Source: Chloroflexota bacterium
GTDB lineage: Bacteria > Chloroflexota > Anaerolineae > Anaerolineales > Villigracilaceae
Length of the DNA: 64,000 nucleotides
Assembly: GCA_016234555.1 (NCBI GenBank)
Contig: JACRBJ010000005.1
Location: 91,882-155,881, forward strand
Reading direction: 5' to 3'
Shown: piece by piece, positions 16,396 to 25,605 of the stretch
Numbering within the stretch: position 1 is the first letter of the stretch
Layout of the letters: each line of letters opens with the position of its first letter
The notes under the pieces: generated by a model
What the model was told of the DNA's origin: nothing
The model's input: only the letters and a program-made list of their open reading frames with translations
Databases searched by the model: none
Position numbers and translations under genes: made by a program

Positions 16396-17022
16396 ATGTC
16401 CGACATCGAAACCCGTTACGAATTGCCAACCACAGGCATTACCTTGCTTGGCTACGTGGTGCGACGAATGCACAAAACCAACTTACTGATCCCCGTGCCC
16501 GAATTAATCGCCGCGAACAAAACAGCCGAAGCGCTTGCCAAAATCGCCTTGTATGCCGTGACATCCTCCACCTCCTTTGGGCGCGCTTATTACCAGCCCC
16601 AATTCAACTCCGTTGGTGAAGAAATCTCCGAGGCAGACCCGCAGACGGGAGCAGTGGTCAAAGCTAAACTGGAAGCCAACTCGCCCACCTATCGAATATC
16701 CTATTTCGCCATCATGCCCAATGGCGACGTCTTCTCAGGCAAAGAGGAAATCACAGGCACCACCGTCGGCTTGCGCGGATTGGGCATGCCCGCGCCATCG
16801 AAGTTTAGTTTCAAATCAGGGGAATACAGCGCCGAGCTGACGGGAATCCTCACCAGTGAACTGGCGCTCTCGCTCATCGGGCGCACTCGCATCCGCGCCT
16901 ACGGCTTTCTGAATTTCGGCGATAACGCGGGTAACACGGGAAAACTCAACCTTGAACGCAGCGGCAAAGTCGGGATGAAAGTCAACAACAAGGACTTTGA
17001 CCTTTCAAGGATCCCAGCCTGA
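16396..17022 (+). CDS. Conserved-looking protein of unknown function
   Basis: A 208-residue protein without signal peptide or TM helix. It is rich in beta-type segments (YRISYFAIMPNGDVFSGKEEITG, GEYSAELTGIL, LNLERSGKVGMKVNNK). I do not recognise the family. The ATG at 16396 has an AAGGAG site six bases upstream; an in-frame TTG lies two codons earlier. It is one base from the following secreted-protein gene and within the photolyase transcription unit. Confidence 0.7.
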   Translation: MSDIETRYELPTTGITLLGYVVRRMHKTNLLIPVPELIAANKTAEALAKIALYAVTSSTSFGRAYYQPQFNSVGEEISEADPQTGAVVKAKLEANSPTYRISYFAIMPNGDVFSGKEEITGTTVGLRGLGMPAPSKFSFKSGEYSAELTGILTSELALSLIGRTRIRAYGFLNFGDNAGNTGKLNLERSGKVGMKVNNKDFDLSRIPA

Positions 17023-17023
17023 A

Positions 17024-17689
17024 ATGAAATCATTTCGCTTTTTATTGTTACTGACGTTCACGCTTGCCACCTTCATTCCCGTTGCTTCCGCTTCGGCACA
17101 CCAACCCATCTGGGGTGACGAAAATGGCCCCATTACCATTCCCAACTTAATCACTTCCTACGCGTTCTACCGTAACCTTCCCGCAGACAAAGTGGATGTG
17201 TATACCTTCGAAGGCAAGGCGGGGCAGGAGTTCCGTGCAGGCATGCAAATCCCAGCGGTCAGGGGTCTTGAAGATTACGCGGTCACGATGGCGATCTTTG
17301 GCCCAGGCCTTCCCGAGGTCGACCACAATCAACTTCCACCCGAACATCCCGAAGAACTCGGCGCGCTGGTGAGCCAGTCGTGGAAAAGCGAGGATTTTTT
17401 CGAGCCATTCACCCAGACCCTGTACTGGGGACGTCAAAGCGTTGAGTTAAACCTCCCTGCGGACGGAACTTACTACATCCTCGTCTGGCAGCCCCAAGGT
17501 GTCGCGGGCAAATATGTGATGGATACAGGCTATACCGAAGACTTCGGGATTGAAGTCATTTTCCTCATGCCCGTTTGGTGGGTTCGCGTGCATCTATTCT
17601 TCGGTCACGGCGCATACCTTTTGGTGGGCGCTGGCGCAATTTTGGTGGTAGGCGGATTTTTCATTTTGCGACAGCGAAGGAAAAAATGA
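17024..17689 (+). CDS. Secreted, C-terminally membrane-anchored protein
   Basis: A 221-residue protein with an N-terminal signal peptide ([25 protein letters not shown]), an extracytoplasmic domain of about 160 residues, and a C-terminal TM helix ([24 protein letters not shown]) with a basic cytoplasmic end. The pattern [23 protein letters not shown], then [14 protein letters not shown], resembles beta-sandwich PPC-like domains. Function unknown. The stop overlaps the photolyase ATG (ATGA), a strong sign of co-expression. Confidence 0.75.
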   Translation: MKSFRFLLLLTFTLATFIPVASASAHQPIWGDENGPITIPNLITSYAFYRNLPADKVDVYTFEGKAGQEFRAGMQIPAVRGLEDYAVTMAIFGPGLPEVDHNQLPPEHPEELGALVSQSWKSEDFFEPFTQTLYWGRQSVELNLPADGTYYILVWQPQGVAGKYVMDTGYTEDFGIEVIFLMPVWWVRVHLFFGHGAYLLVGAGAILVVGGFFILRQRRKK

Positions 17690-19062
17690 CCTCGATCTGG
17701 TGGATTCGACGCGACTTGCGGCTGGCAGATAACCCAACGCTTCATTCCGCCCTGACAGCGGGTGACGTCATCCCAGTCTTTATCCTCGACCCAGCCTTTT
17801 CCTCCTCTTCCCCGCGCCGAAAGAGTTTCCTTTACGAAGGGCTGTCTGCACTGGACAAAGACCTCCGCGCCCGCAACTCGTATCTCATAACTCGCAAAGG
17901 AAACCCTCTCGATGTTCTGCGGCAACTGCTCTCCGAAACCAACGCAAGCGCCATCTTCGCCGAAGAGGATTACACCCCCTACGCCCGCAAACGCGACTCG
18001 CTCGTGGCAAGTCAACTTCCCCTGAAATTGGTCGCAGGGCAGACGGTTCACCACCCCAGCCACGTCACCAAAGCGGACGGCAAGCCTTACACCGTTTACA
18101 CGCCCTACTCCAAAGTTTGGAAATCCCTGCTGACAGAAATTCACCTGCTCCCCGCGCCCGAAAAGATTCCAACACCTGCAAATATTTTTTCAGAGCCTCT
18201 ACCCGCCTACGAAACCAATCCCCTCTTCCCCGCTGGTGAAGCCGAAGCCTTGCACCGCCTAGAAAGATTCACTCTGGAGTCCGTCAGCTTGCTGACGAAA
18301 ATGCAGGAGCAAGCTCCTGCAATCCAGAAATATGCCGAGAACCGCAACCGCATGGACTTGGACGGCACCTCCGCCCTCTCGCCCTACCTCCGCTTTGGAA
18401 TGCTCTCCCACCGTCAAGCCACTCACAACTCACAACTCGTACCTCGTAACTTGGGTTCAGAAACCTGGCTCAACGAACTCATCTGGCGCGAGTTTTACAT
18501 TCAAATCCTGTATCACTTCCCGCATGTGACAAAGACCGCCTTCAACCCATCGCTGGCGAACATCCCCTGGCGGAATAATGAAGCCGAATTCGCCGCATGG
18601 AAGGAAGGTCGAACGGGAATGCCCGTCGTAGACGCCGCCATGCGTCAACTGAAAGAGACGGGCTGGATGCACAACCGCGCGCGCATGATCGTGGCGTCGT
18701 TTCTGGTCAAGGACTTGTTGATTGACTGGCGCTGGGGAGAGGCATGGTTCATGGAAAACCTGCTCGACGGCGACGTCGCCGCCAACAACGGCGGCTGGCA
18801 GTGGACGGCTGGCACAGGCACCGACGCCGCTCCTTACTTCCGCATCTTCAATCCCGTTTTGCAAAGCGCCAAATTCGACCCAAACGGAGATTACATCCGC
18901 AAGTGGGTTCCAGAATTGAGCGGACTGAACGCGAAGCAAATCCATGCGCCGTGGGAGTTCGGGATCAAAGTCGCGGACTATCCCGAGAAGCCAATCGTGG
19001 ACAGAAGTATTGTGAAAGAAAGGACGATGAAGGCGTACAATATGGCAAAAACAAAGGCTTGA
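17686..19062 (+). CDS. phr: Deoxyribodipyrimidine photolyase, class I
   Basis: A 458-residue flavoprotein that repairs cyclobutane pyrimidine dimers with blue light. An N-terminal alpha/beta antenna domain ([20 protein letters not shown]) is followed by a helical FAD domain. Key segments are [56 protein letters not shown] and the signature [20 protein letters not shown]. Two repeat-like stretches are carried in frame in the linker (18303-18320 and about 18420-18452). The ATG at 17686 overlaps the upstream stop. Photolyase is a standard target of CarH/LitR regulators, which supports the light-regulon reading. Confidence 0.96.
   Translation: MTSIWWIRRDLRLADNPTLHSALTAGDVIPVFILDPAFSSSSPRRKSFLYEGLSALDKDLRARNSYLITRKGNPLDVLRQLLSETNASAIFAEEDYTPYARKRDSLVASQLPLKLVAGQTVHHPSHVTKADGKPYTVYTPYSKVWKSLLTEIHLLPAPEKIPTPANIFSEPLPAYETNPLFPAGEAEALHRLERFTLESVSLLTKMQEQAPAIQKYAENRNRMDLDGTSALSPYLRFGMLSHRQATHNSQLVPRNLGSETWLNELIWREFYIQILYHFPHVTKTAFNPSLANIPWRNNEAEFAAWKEGRTGMPVVDAAMRQLKETGWMHNRARMIVASFLVKDLLIDWRWGEAWFMENLLDGDVAANNGGWQWTAGTGTDAAPYFRIFNPVLQSAKFDPNGDYIRKWVPELSGLNAKQIHAPWEFGIKVADYPEKPIVDRSIVKERTMKAYNMAKTKA
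18303..18320. repeat. Palindrome inside the photolyase coding sequence
   Basis: GCAGGAGCAAGCTCCTGC is a perfect 18-base palindrome translated within [10 protein letters not shown] of the photolyase. It lies in a linker before the flavin domain. It looks like a dispersed repeat tolerated in frame. Confidence 0.6.
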
Positions 19063-19064
19063 CC

Positions 19065-19598
19065 ATGACCGAAACCAAAAAAGACATCTCCATTTCAATG
19101 GGCGAAGCCTCGCTCAAAGCCATGTTGCTCGTCGTGCCAATCGCGCTCGTTCAAGTCATGCCATTCTTTTGGCTGCGCGCCCCTGTGCCGCCCTCCAATG
19201 CAAACATGACCCTCTTCGGGTTTTTGCTGATATTCGGCATCCTCCTGCACGAATTGATTCATATGTTTGCCTGGATGCTCTTTGCAAAGAAACCCTTGAA
19301 GGCTTTCAAGCTTGGCTTCCAGTGGAAATCGCTGACACCATACGCGCACTGCAAGGAGCCGATGGACATCCGCCCTTACCGCATCGGCGCATTCGCCCCC
19401 GGGCTCCTGCTCGGCATCCTACCGTGGCTGGTCAGCCTGTTCACAGGGGACATTCTGCTCATGGCTTACGGCTTTTTGTACACAGTCGCCGCCAGCGGGG
19501 ATTTGCTCATCCTGTGGCTCATCCGCAAAATAAAACCGAACACCCTCGTTGAAGACCACCCCACCAACGCGGGATGTTATATCATTGAACAAGGATAA
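19065..19598 (+). CDS. DUF3267 putative membrane zinc metalloprotease
   Basis: A 177-residue protein with four TM helices. HELIHMFAWMLF in TM2 is an HExxH zinc site as found in DUF3267, a family of site-2-protease-like membrane proteins. A second conserved region is MDIRPYRIGAFAPGLLLGILPW. Activity has not been shown for most members. It starts two bases after the photolyase stop and precedes the PPOX gene by four bases. Confidence 0.75.
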   Translation: MTETKKDISISMGEASLKAMLLVVPIALVQVMPFFWLRAPVPPSNANMTLFGFLLIFGILLHELIHMFAWMLFAKKPLKAFKLGFQWKSLTPYAHCKEPMDIRPYRIGAFAPGLLLGILPWLVSLFTGDILLMAYGFLYTVAASGDLLILWLIRKIKPNTLVEDHPTNAGCYIIEQG

Positions 19599-19602
19599 AC
19601 TC

Positions 19603-19980
19603 ATGTCACTCGAACAATTCCAAAAACAAAGCTATCTGAACATCGAAACCTTCCGCAAGAGCGGACAGGGCGTCAAGACCCCCGTCTGGTTCGCGCAGGA
19701 TGGGGACTTGCTCTACATCTGGACACAAACAGGCACCGGCAAAGCCAAACGCATCCGCAGGGACGGCACCGTCAATATTGCGCCATGCACCGGCTCTGGC
19801 GACCTGCTCGGCGAGTGGCTTCCCGCCCGCGCACAGGCGGACGATTCCCCCGAAGCGCTCAAACACGTGGAAGAACTGATGAGAAAAAAATACGGTTTCA
19901 TCTTCAGCGCCCTTGGCTTCCTCGGCATGCTTCGCATGCGCGGCGGAGCGAAATACACCGCCATCAAGATTCAGGTTTGA
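19603..19980 (+). CDS. PPOX-class F420-dependent oxidoreductase
   Basis: A 125-residue split-beta-barrel flavin/deazaflavin protein. GVKTPVWFAQDGDLLYIWTQTGTGKAKRIRRDGTVNIAPCTGSGD matches the F420-binding PPOX group, which has basic residues for the deazaflavin tail. The substrate is unknown. Its presence suggests that the host makes or imports F420. It is the last gene of the CarH-led cluster and is followed by a strong terminator. Confidence 0.82.
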   Translation: MSLEQFQKQSYLNIETFRKSGQGVKTPVWFAQDGDLLYIWTQTGTGKAKRIRRDGTVNIAPCTGSGDLLGEWLPARAQADDSPEALKHVEELMRKKYGFIFSALGFLGMLRMRGGAKYTAIKIQV

Positions 19981-19987
19981 AACAATC

Positions 19988-20024
19988 AAGGTGACCGTCA
20001 TCTCGGAGATGACGGTCACCTTTC
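19988..20024 (+). terminator. Rho-independent terminator ending the light cluster
   Basis: AAGGTGACCGTCATCTC and its complement form a 15-17-bp stem with a minimal loop, followed by TTTCT. It marks the end of the transcription unit. Confidence 0.85.
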
Positions 20025-20034
20025 TATTCCCGAT

Positions 20035-20063
20035 TTGACCAAAACCCCATCCGCGGGTATGCT
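20035..20063 (+). promoter_or_regulatory. Promoter of the lipoprotein gene
   Basis: TTGACC, 17 bases, TATGCT, about 20 bases before the ATG at 20083 and directly after the upstream terminator. Confidence 0.65.
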
Positions 20064-20082
20064 TACGCAAAACGGAGGACTT

Positions 20083-21403
20083 ATGACTGCAAAACCATCC
20101 CGCTACTTCTGGATCATCCTTCTCGCCCTGCTCACCGCCTGCGGACAAGTTTCGCCAGAGGCGACACCAACGGCAACCTTGACACTGCTCCCGCCGACGG
20201 TGACGAGCGTGCCCACCATCACATCCACGCCAGAGCCGCAACAGCCGCCTGCCTGCACCTTCCCGCTGGCGGAGACAACAACAGAAGAGTCAAAGCTGGA
20301 GGAATACACTTTTTCAGAGCCGCAGGTGGTGTTAACTGCTGAGAAGAACAATTTTTACTATATTGCCCAATGGTTACCAGACAACCAGAGAGTTTTGATC
20401 TCTGAAGAATTACGCAATGGCTTGGAGTATGGTAAAGCTGTGCCAGAATCAATTGAACTATTCAATTCTGAAACGGGCAATACGGAGGTATATGCCAGTC
20501 GTCCCTCACTGACGAGCCCTCATTGTGGTTGCCGCAGTTGAATGCAGTTGTATATCCAGTCGCGAGTTTTCTCGGCATGGATAAAAATTCAGGCAGACCC
20601 AAGTTTAACGGCCAGGTGTGGATCAGCTATGGAAATTCAAATGCTGCGCAAAAGTTGGACGGTAATCTGCCGCAAATTCCCTTCGCGATGAAGCCGGATG
20701 GCAATGGGATGATTTACTTTTCCGAAAAGCAAATATCCAAGCGGAATGCCTCCATGCAAGTTACTCCTTCCATCCCCTTTGATCCGACTCAATGGGAATA
20801 TGCTAAATCTCGTAGAAACAGTGATCCTGTATCTTTTGAGATGGATTGGCAGCCGGGCACATCGCTGGTTTTTTGTATAGCGATGGTGCCATGAGAAGTG
20901 GCGGCTACACTTTTATCTTGAATGCCGATACTGGACGAGTCTGTGAATTGAACCTTGGGGGATGGGCTGGATTAGCACGTTGGAGTTCAGACGGTCGCTA
21001 TTTGGTATTTATCAGGTCTGTAAATTATGCGGCTCCTACCTATTCAGCGGACTTGACGGTGTTGGATGCAGCGACAGGAAACATACAAGTGTTTAGTGTC
21101 ATGCCCAGAGGAACAGAGGGGCTACAAGTTGTAGATGACTTTACGTGGGCGCCTGATAATCGCCACATACTCGCCCATGGAAGTATTATCAGATCTACAA
21201 CCCCACTAGACCCAAGCAATCTCTATGAATTATATCTCGTCGATATTGTATCAGGGCAAAGTGACAACGTTATCCCTGGGTATCAGTTCTATACGAATTC
21301 GCATCGAAAAATGGCCTGGTCAACGGATGGATCAAAATTGTTGGTGAGCTGTCCAGCAGATGGAGTTGATCGTCTGTGTATTATTCCCGTTGCTGTTAAG
21401 TGA
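20083..21403 (+). pseudogene. Frameshifted beta-propeller-like lipoprotein gene
   Basis: The gene starts with a lipoprotein signal (LLALLTAC, Cys about residue 20) and a Thr/Pro-rich spacer, then reads as a WD40/TolB-like sensor with repeats such as AQWLPDNQRVLI, ARWSSDGRYLVF, FTWAPDNRHILAHG and MAWSTDGSKLLV. The frame changes twice, near 20495-20510 and at a run of six T at 20869-20874; joining the three frames gives a continuous protein of about 440 residues. Because one shift is in a homopolymer, base-call error is as likely as true decay. A distantly similar protein is at 61138. Function unknown, probably extracytoplasmic. Confidence 0.75.
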
Positions 21404-21539
21404 AATGGCAGTAGTGATAGAAACAGTGTCGCCAAAGAAAAAACCCCTCTGAGGTTTATTTAGCGCCAGCTTATGCGCCTTCATCCACTATAGGGGGTTC
21501 GTGCTGTAACTTTTATTCCACATTCTTTTTGAGCATCCC

Positions 21540-22625
21540 CTACCAACTCCTCAACAAAACCTCCAGCAGTTTGGCGCGTTCTTCGAGACTGTCGGCAAAG
21601 ATGTATTCCCGCTCCGAGTGATAGCCTTCGCCGACTGCGCCCATGCCGTCCAGCACGGGGATTCCCAGCGGGGCAACGAAGTTCCCGTCCGAGCCGCCGC
21701 CTGAGCCGCCCGCTTTGAGTTCGATGCCGAGTTTGTCCTTTGCGATTTGCGCGGCTTTCTCGAACGCGAAGCGATTGCCTTCGCCGTAGGGCATCGGCGG
21801 ACGATTCAAAGCGCCCGCAATTTCGAGCGACGTTCCCTCCAGCACAGGTTTGAGTTTGCGCATTTCGCCTTCGATGCGCTCCCACTCGCCGGGCTGAATC
21901 ACGCGCACATCCACTTCGATGCTGGCTTCGTCGGGGACAACGTTCGAGGCGGTGCCGCCGTGAATCACGCCCACGTTGAGCGTGGTCTGCCTCTCGTAGT
22001 CGGTCAACTTTTGGATGGCGATGATCTGGTGCGCCATCTCCTCGATGGCGTTGCGTCCCGCCTGATGGTCGCCGCCCGCGTGCGCGGCGCGTCCCTTCAC
22101 CTTGACGTGGAATTCCCCCACTCCCTTGCGCCAGGTCTTGAGCGAGCCGTCCACCAGCGCGCCTTCCAAAACGAAGACCACTTCGCACTCACGCGCCAGT
22201 CTTTCGATGTGCGACCGCGAGGTGGGACTGCCGATTTCTTCGTCGGAGGTAAACAAAGCCCAAACGGGACGCGAACCAGTTCCCCCGTTGGCAAGCGCGC
22301 TCAAGGCGATGACAATGCCCGATTTCATATCCAAAGTTCCGGGACCACGAATCAGTCCGCCCTCTTCCCGATATGGAAAAGTTTGAATCGTGCCAAGCGG
22401 AAAGACCGTATCCATGTGACAAAGGATCAGGATGGGTTTCCCCGAAGAAGCCTGACCTGGGAAGCGGGCGAGGACGTGGTCACCAGTTTTTTGATTGGGA
22501 ATCACCTCAAGCTGGCAGCCCAACTTCGAGCATTCCTCCGCGACGATTTTTCCGACGCGGTCCACGGCGGCTTTGTCGTGCGAAGGAGATTCAGTCTCGA
22601 CGAGGCGTCTCAGCAGGTCGCGCAT
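21540..22625 (-). CDS. M20 family metallopeptidase (glutamate carboxypeptidase type)
   Basis: A 361-residue two-domain zinc peptidase resembling carboxypeptidase G2. Zinc and catalytic signatures are ILCHMDTVFP, GPGTLDMKSG and TSDEEIGS, and the dimerisation domain begins VKVKGRAAHAGGDHQAGRNAI. The late GGSGGGSDGNFVAPLGIPVLDGMGAVGEGYHSEREYI carries the last His ligand. The ATG at 22625 overlaps the uppP stop by one base (TAATG). It probably trims glutamate or other acidic residues from peptides or folates; the substrate is open. Confidence 0.9.
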   Translation of the reverse strand: MRDLLRRLVETESPSHDKAAVDRVGKIVAEECSKLGCQLEVIPNQKTGDHVLARFPGQASSGKPILILCHMDTVFPLGTIQTFPYREEGGLIRGPGTLDMKSGIVIALSALANGGTGSRPVWALFTSDEEIGSPTSRSHIERLARECEVVFVLEGALVDGSLKTWRKGVGEFHVKVKGRAAHAGGDHQAGRNAIEEMAHQIIAIQKLTDYERQTTLNVGVIHGGTASNVVPDEASIEVDVRVIQPGEWERIEGEMRKLKPVLEGTSLEIAGALNRPPMPYGEGNRFAFEKAAQIAKDKLGIELKAGGSGGGSDGNFVAPLGIPVLDGMGAVGEGYHSEREYIFADSLEERAKLLEVLLRSW

Positions 22626-23446
22626 TAGAACGCCTGAACGACGAGCAGGATCACGCCGACGACAGCGCAGTAGGCGGCAAAGACGTAAAGCGAGTTTTTG
22701 CTGAGGTAGCTGATCAGCCACTTGACGGCGAACCAACCCGTGACCGCCGCCGTGACAAAGCCAACCGCAAGCAGCGGCAGGAACTCGCCGAGGTTCGGCA
22801 TCTTGAGGACGTCCAACATTTCATAGCCGCCCGCCGCCAGCATCACCGGCACAGACATCAGGAAGGAGAAGCGCGCCGCGGCAGGACGGTCGAAGTTGCG
22901 GAACATGCCAGCCGAGATCGTCGTCCCTGAGCGGGATGCGCCGGGGAAGACCGCGATGATCTGCATCAAGCCGACAATGAGGGCATCGAGCCAGGTCATG
23001 GAGTTTAGGTCACGGTTCTTTTTGGAGAAATACTCCGCGAGAGTAAGCAAAACGGCGGCGGTAAACAAACGAATCGAGGCTTCGAGCATCGGCTGACGGA
23101 AGAGCGCTTCGACGGCATCCTTCAACAGGTAGCCAGCCAGCAAGGCGGGGATGGTGGCGATGATGATATACCAGCCAAGCTTTGCTTCGGGACTCAGACC
23201 TCCGAGGTCTCTAAGACCTCGGAGGTCTAATACTGCCTTCACAATCGCAAGCAGGTCTTTCCAGTAGAAGGCGAACAGCGAGACAATGGTCCCCAACTGG
23301 ACAATGACGAGGAAGGAAAACATCGCGTCGCCGGCGGGGATGTTGAAAATCCGCTGGGCAATGAGCAGGTGCGCGGTGGACGAGACGGGGATGAATTCGG
23401 TCAATCCCTGAATGATGCCAAGGAGGAAAGCGTGGAGCAGAGTCAT
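22625..23446 (-). CDS. uppP: Undecaprenyl-diphosphatase
   Basis: A 273-residue membrane enzyme that recycles undecaprenyl pyrophosphate for peptidoglycan and polysaccharide synthesis. Signatures are GIIQGLTEFIPVSSTAHLLIA (catalytic Glu and Ser region) and VFPGASRSGTTISAGM. About eight TM helices, normal length. The cytoplasmic loop after TM2 (LDLRGLRDLGGLSPEAK) is encoded by a perfect inverted repeat at 23196-23228, apparently a dispersed palindrome tolerated in frame. It is co-transcribed with the M20 peptidase. Confidence 0.95.
   Translation of the reverse strand: MTLLHAFLLGIIQGLTEFIPVSSTAHLLIAQRIFNIPAGDAMFSFLVIVQLGTIVSLFAFYWKDLLAIVKAVLDLRGLRDLGGLSPEAKLGWYIIIATIPALLAGYLLKDAVEALFRQPMLEASIRLFTAAVLLTLAEYFSKKNRDLNSMTWLDALIVGLMQIIAVFPGASRSGTTISAGMFRNFDRPAAARFSFLMSVPVMLAAGGYEMLDVLKMPNLGEFLPLLAVGFVTAAVTGWFAVKWLISYLSKNSLYVFAAYCAVVGVILLVVQAF
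23196..23228. repeat. Inverted repeat inserted in the uppP coding frame
   Basis: AGACCTCCGAGGTCT, CTA, AGACCTCGGAGGTCT. The 33 bases (11 codons) encode RGLRDLGGL in a variable loop. Similar GACCTCCGA arms form the hairpin at 55624-55655. Confidence 0.85.
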
Positions 23447-23578
23447 GGAGTTCCTTTGAAGTTTGAGCTAAAGATATGTACCAGCGGACGGGCAAAAGGT
23501 TCAAACCAGGTTCGTCAATTTCTCAAATTGTAATTGGGGACGCGAAATCTGTGCGAAACCCGTCTTGTGGATGGCAAT

Positions 23579-24523
23579 CTACTTCGTACGGCTCACTGTC
23601 ACCGCCGCCTTCTCGTTGACAATCAACTGGAATACGTCAGGGCGGGCGTAGTGTCCCACCACATCGAAGTCGAATTTACTGCGGGCGACTTCCGCCAGAT
23701 CAAGGTCAGCGAAGAGCATCCCTTCCTTGTCAAATAGCGGACCTGCCAGCACCTCACCCAGCGGGGAGATGATGGCGCTGCCGCCGCGACACATGATCTC
23801 TGGCTGGCTCGCCAGGTCTTCCACGCCAGCCAAGTCAGCGGGGTACATGGACTTGGTCACGAACTGGTTGCAGCCCAGCACGAAGCAGCGTCCCTCCAAT
23901 GCAATGTGACGGATGGTCGCCTGCCAATTGTCACGCGAGTCCGCGGTGGGCGCGAGATAGAGTTCAACGCCCTTGCTGTACATCGCCATCCGCGCCAACG
24001 GCATGTAATTCTCCCAGCAGATCAAGCCGCCAACCTTGCCAAATTCGGTATCGATCACGGTCAACGTGCTGCCGTCCCCTTCGCCCCAGATCAAGCGCTC
24101 GGCGGCAGTCGGCTTTAGTTTGCGATGCTTGCCGACCAACTCCCCAGCGGGATTGAAATACAGCGTGGTGCAGTAAAGCGTCCCACTATCCCGTTCGATG
24201 ACGCCGACCACGAGATACGCCTTTGCCTGACGGGCTGCCGCGCCCAAGGCTTCGGTGGCTGGGCTGGGAATGTCCACGGCATTCGACCAGTACGCCTGCC
24301 AGATATCCCGTCCCTGCGGACTGCGGCTGCCGACCACCGTGCCGAAGGTCAGTCCGCGCGGGTAGGCGGGGATGAAGGCTTCGGGGAGCAGAATCAACTG
24401 TGCGCCTTGTGTTGCCGCCTCCGCAGTCAGGCGACAGGTTTTTTCGACAGTGGCTTCACGGTCAAAAAGAACGGGGGCAGCCTGTACGACTGCGACTTTT
24501 ACTTTGGGGAATGCTTCGGTCAT
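23579..24523 (-). CDS. Nitrilase
   Basis: A 314-residue carbon-nitrogen hydrolase. The catalytic triad is Glu48 (LLPEAF), Lys137 (HRKLKPT) and Cys169 (GLICWENYMPLARMAMY). The WGEGDGSTLTV and CWEN contexts are those of true nitrilases, cyanide hydratases and cyanide dihydratases rather than amidases. It would convert nitriles to acids plus ammonia in the cytoplasm. It stands alone, with no nitrile or cyanide genes nearby. Confidence 0.93.
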   Translation of the reverse strand: MTEAFPKVKVAVVQAAPVLFDREATVEKTCRLTAEAATQGAQLILLPEAFIPAYPRGLTFGTVVGSRSPQGRDIWQAYWSNAVDIPSPATEALGAAARQAKAYLVVGVIERDSGTLYCTTLYFNPAGELVGKHRKLKPTAAERLIWGEGDGSTLTVIDTEFGKVGGLICWENYMPLARMAMYSKGVELYLAPTADSRDNWQATIRHIALEGRCFVLGCNQFVTKSMYPADLAGVEDLASQPEIMCRGGSAIISPLGEVLAGPLFDKEGMLFADLDLAEVARSKFDFDVVGHYARPDVFQLIVNEKAAVTVSRTK

Positions 24524-24552
24524 GTTGTCTCCTCTATGTTTTGCACCATACT

Positions 24553-25416
24553 TTATGGATTTTCGAAATCATCTGCAGTACCGCTCACTGCTGGTCCGCA
24601 GTTTTCGGGCAGGTGTTTGATTACCATTTCAATTGCTTCGTCCACCGTGCCTTCTCCAATTACTTCTTGCGATCGAGGCATACGCACTTTATATTTGCGA
24701 TTCCCTTGCGGCTCTATTACAGGGCAGTCGTGCGTGAACGGGTATCCAGTTGTTCGGCTAAAGCACAAGGAATTCAAGCTTGTATACGGGAACAATCGCC
24801 GCAACTCTGGTCTTTTCATGGCGGCTTTGATAAGGGGAATGGGCGAGTATTTGTTGTTGCCATGAATCAGATAATCAAAATATCCATTTGTATAACGGAT
24901 TTTTTGCTGCAAGTTCAACGAAAAAAGAAAATAAGATAATTGTTTGCGGTTTCTGATTTTGAATGGATTTTGACCAGCTATCCAGTTTTCGAGAAGACTT
25001 TTCCATTGATGCTCAACATAAGCACCTGCTTCATGTGCCTTCCCATCTTCAGTGGGGGAAAAGAATTTGAACAGGCTGGACATTCTTTCAATTGACGCCT
25101 TTTCAGCAATCCAGGTATGAAGAGCACGGGCAATGTCTGCAAGATCGTCTGATGAGCCACTTCCGAATACCACTCCCTCTGACCAGAAATCCACCAGAAA
25201 TAATCTTCGTCCTGCCGCAAGATGGATTTGCGAAAAACGCGGACCAACCTCAACCCTCGCATAAGGCATAAATTCATTGACTTCTGTTGGCGCTGCGACC
25301 AGATTACTCCCCATGTCAAAAAGACTTTTTGAAATTGCAACAGCCAAATTTCCCGCCTTCACAACATCGGGATATTGCTCGGCGTCAACTTTTTTAGCCA
25401 CCTCAATCAGGGACAT
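24553..25416 (-). CDS. Protein of unknown function (possibly DUF6193-like)
   Basis: A 287-residue soluble protein with no signal peptide. An alpha/beta N-terminal part (ARVEVGPRFSQIHLAAGRRLFLVDFWSEGVVFGSG) is followed by a helical middle and a C-terminal segment (MKRPELRRLFPYTSLNSLCFSRTTGYPF). The overall pattern loosely recalls DUF6193 proteins; I am not sure. The ATG at 25416 was preferred over an upstream TTG. It is less GC-rich than its neighbours, which may indicate recent acquisition. It lies 29 bases upstream of the nitrilase on the same strand. Confidence 0.6.
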   Translation of the reverse strand: MSLIEVAKKVDAEQYPDVVKAGNLAVAISKSLFDMGSNLVAAPTEVNEFMPYARVEVGPRFSQIHLAAGRRLFLVDFWSEGVVFGSGSSDDLADIARALHTWIAEKASIERMSSLFKFFSPTEDGKAHEAGAYVEHQWKSLLENWIAGQNPFKIRNRKQLSYFLFSLNLQQKIRYTNGYFDYLIHGNNKYSPIPLIKAAMKRPELRRLFPYTSLNSLCFSRTTGYPFTHDCPVIEPQGNRKYKVRMPRSQEVIGEGTVDEAIEMVIKHLPENCGPAVSGTADDFENP

Positions 25417-25548
25417 GATAATTTTTCCATTCAGCAAACGAAGATCATAATTTAAAAAAACGGAAAGGGATAGTACCGAACGCGCCTGCCCACTATACGA
25501 TTAATCCCGCCTTTTGGCAATGACCTTGTTTGAGACGTGCTAAAAATC

Positions 25549-25582
25549 AGGAGGCTGTCGTTTTCAAAAACGACAGCCTCCT
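25549..25582 (-). terminator. Strong terminator of the ABC exporter operon
   Basis: AGGAGGCTGTCGTTTT and its exact complement form a 16-bp stem. On the minus strand it is followed by GATTTTTAG. It lies 24 bases past the permease stop. Confidence 0.85.
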
Positions 25583-25605
25583 TTATTCGCCAGTCGATCA
25601 GGAAG

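Noticed and set aside
21436..21455. Weak hairpin between the lipoprotein and M20 genes
   Set aside because: The stem is short and interrupted, with no convincing T tract for either strand.
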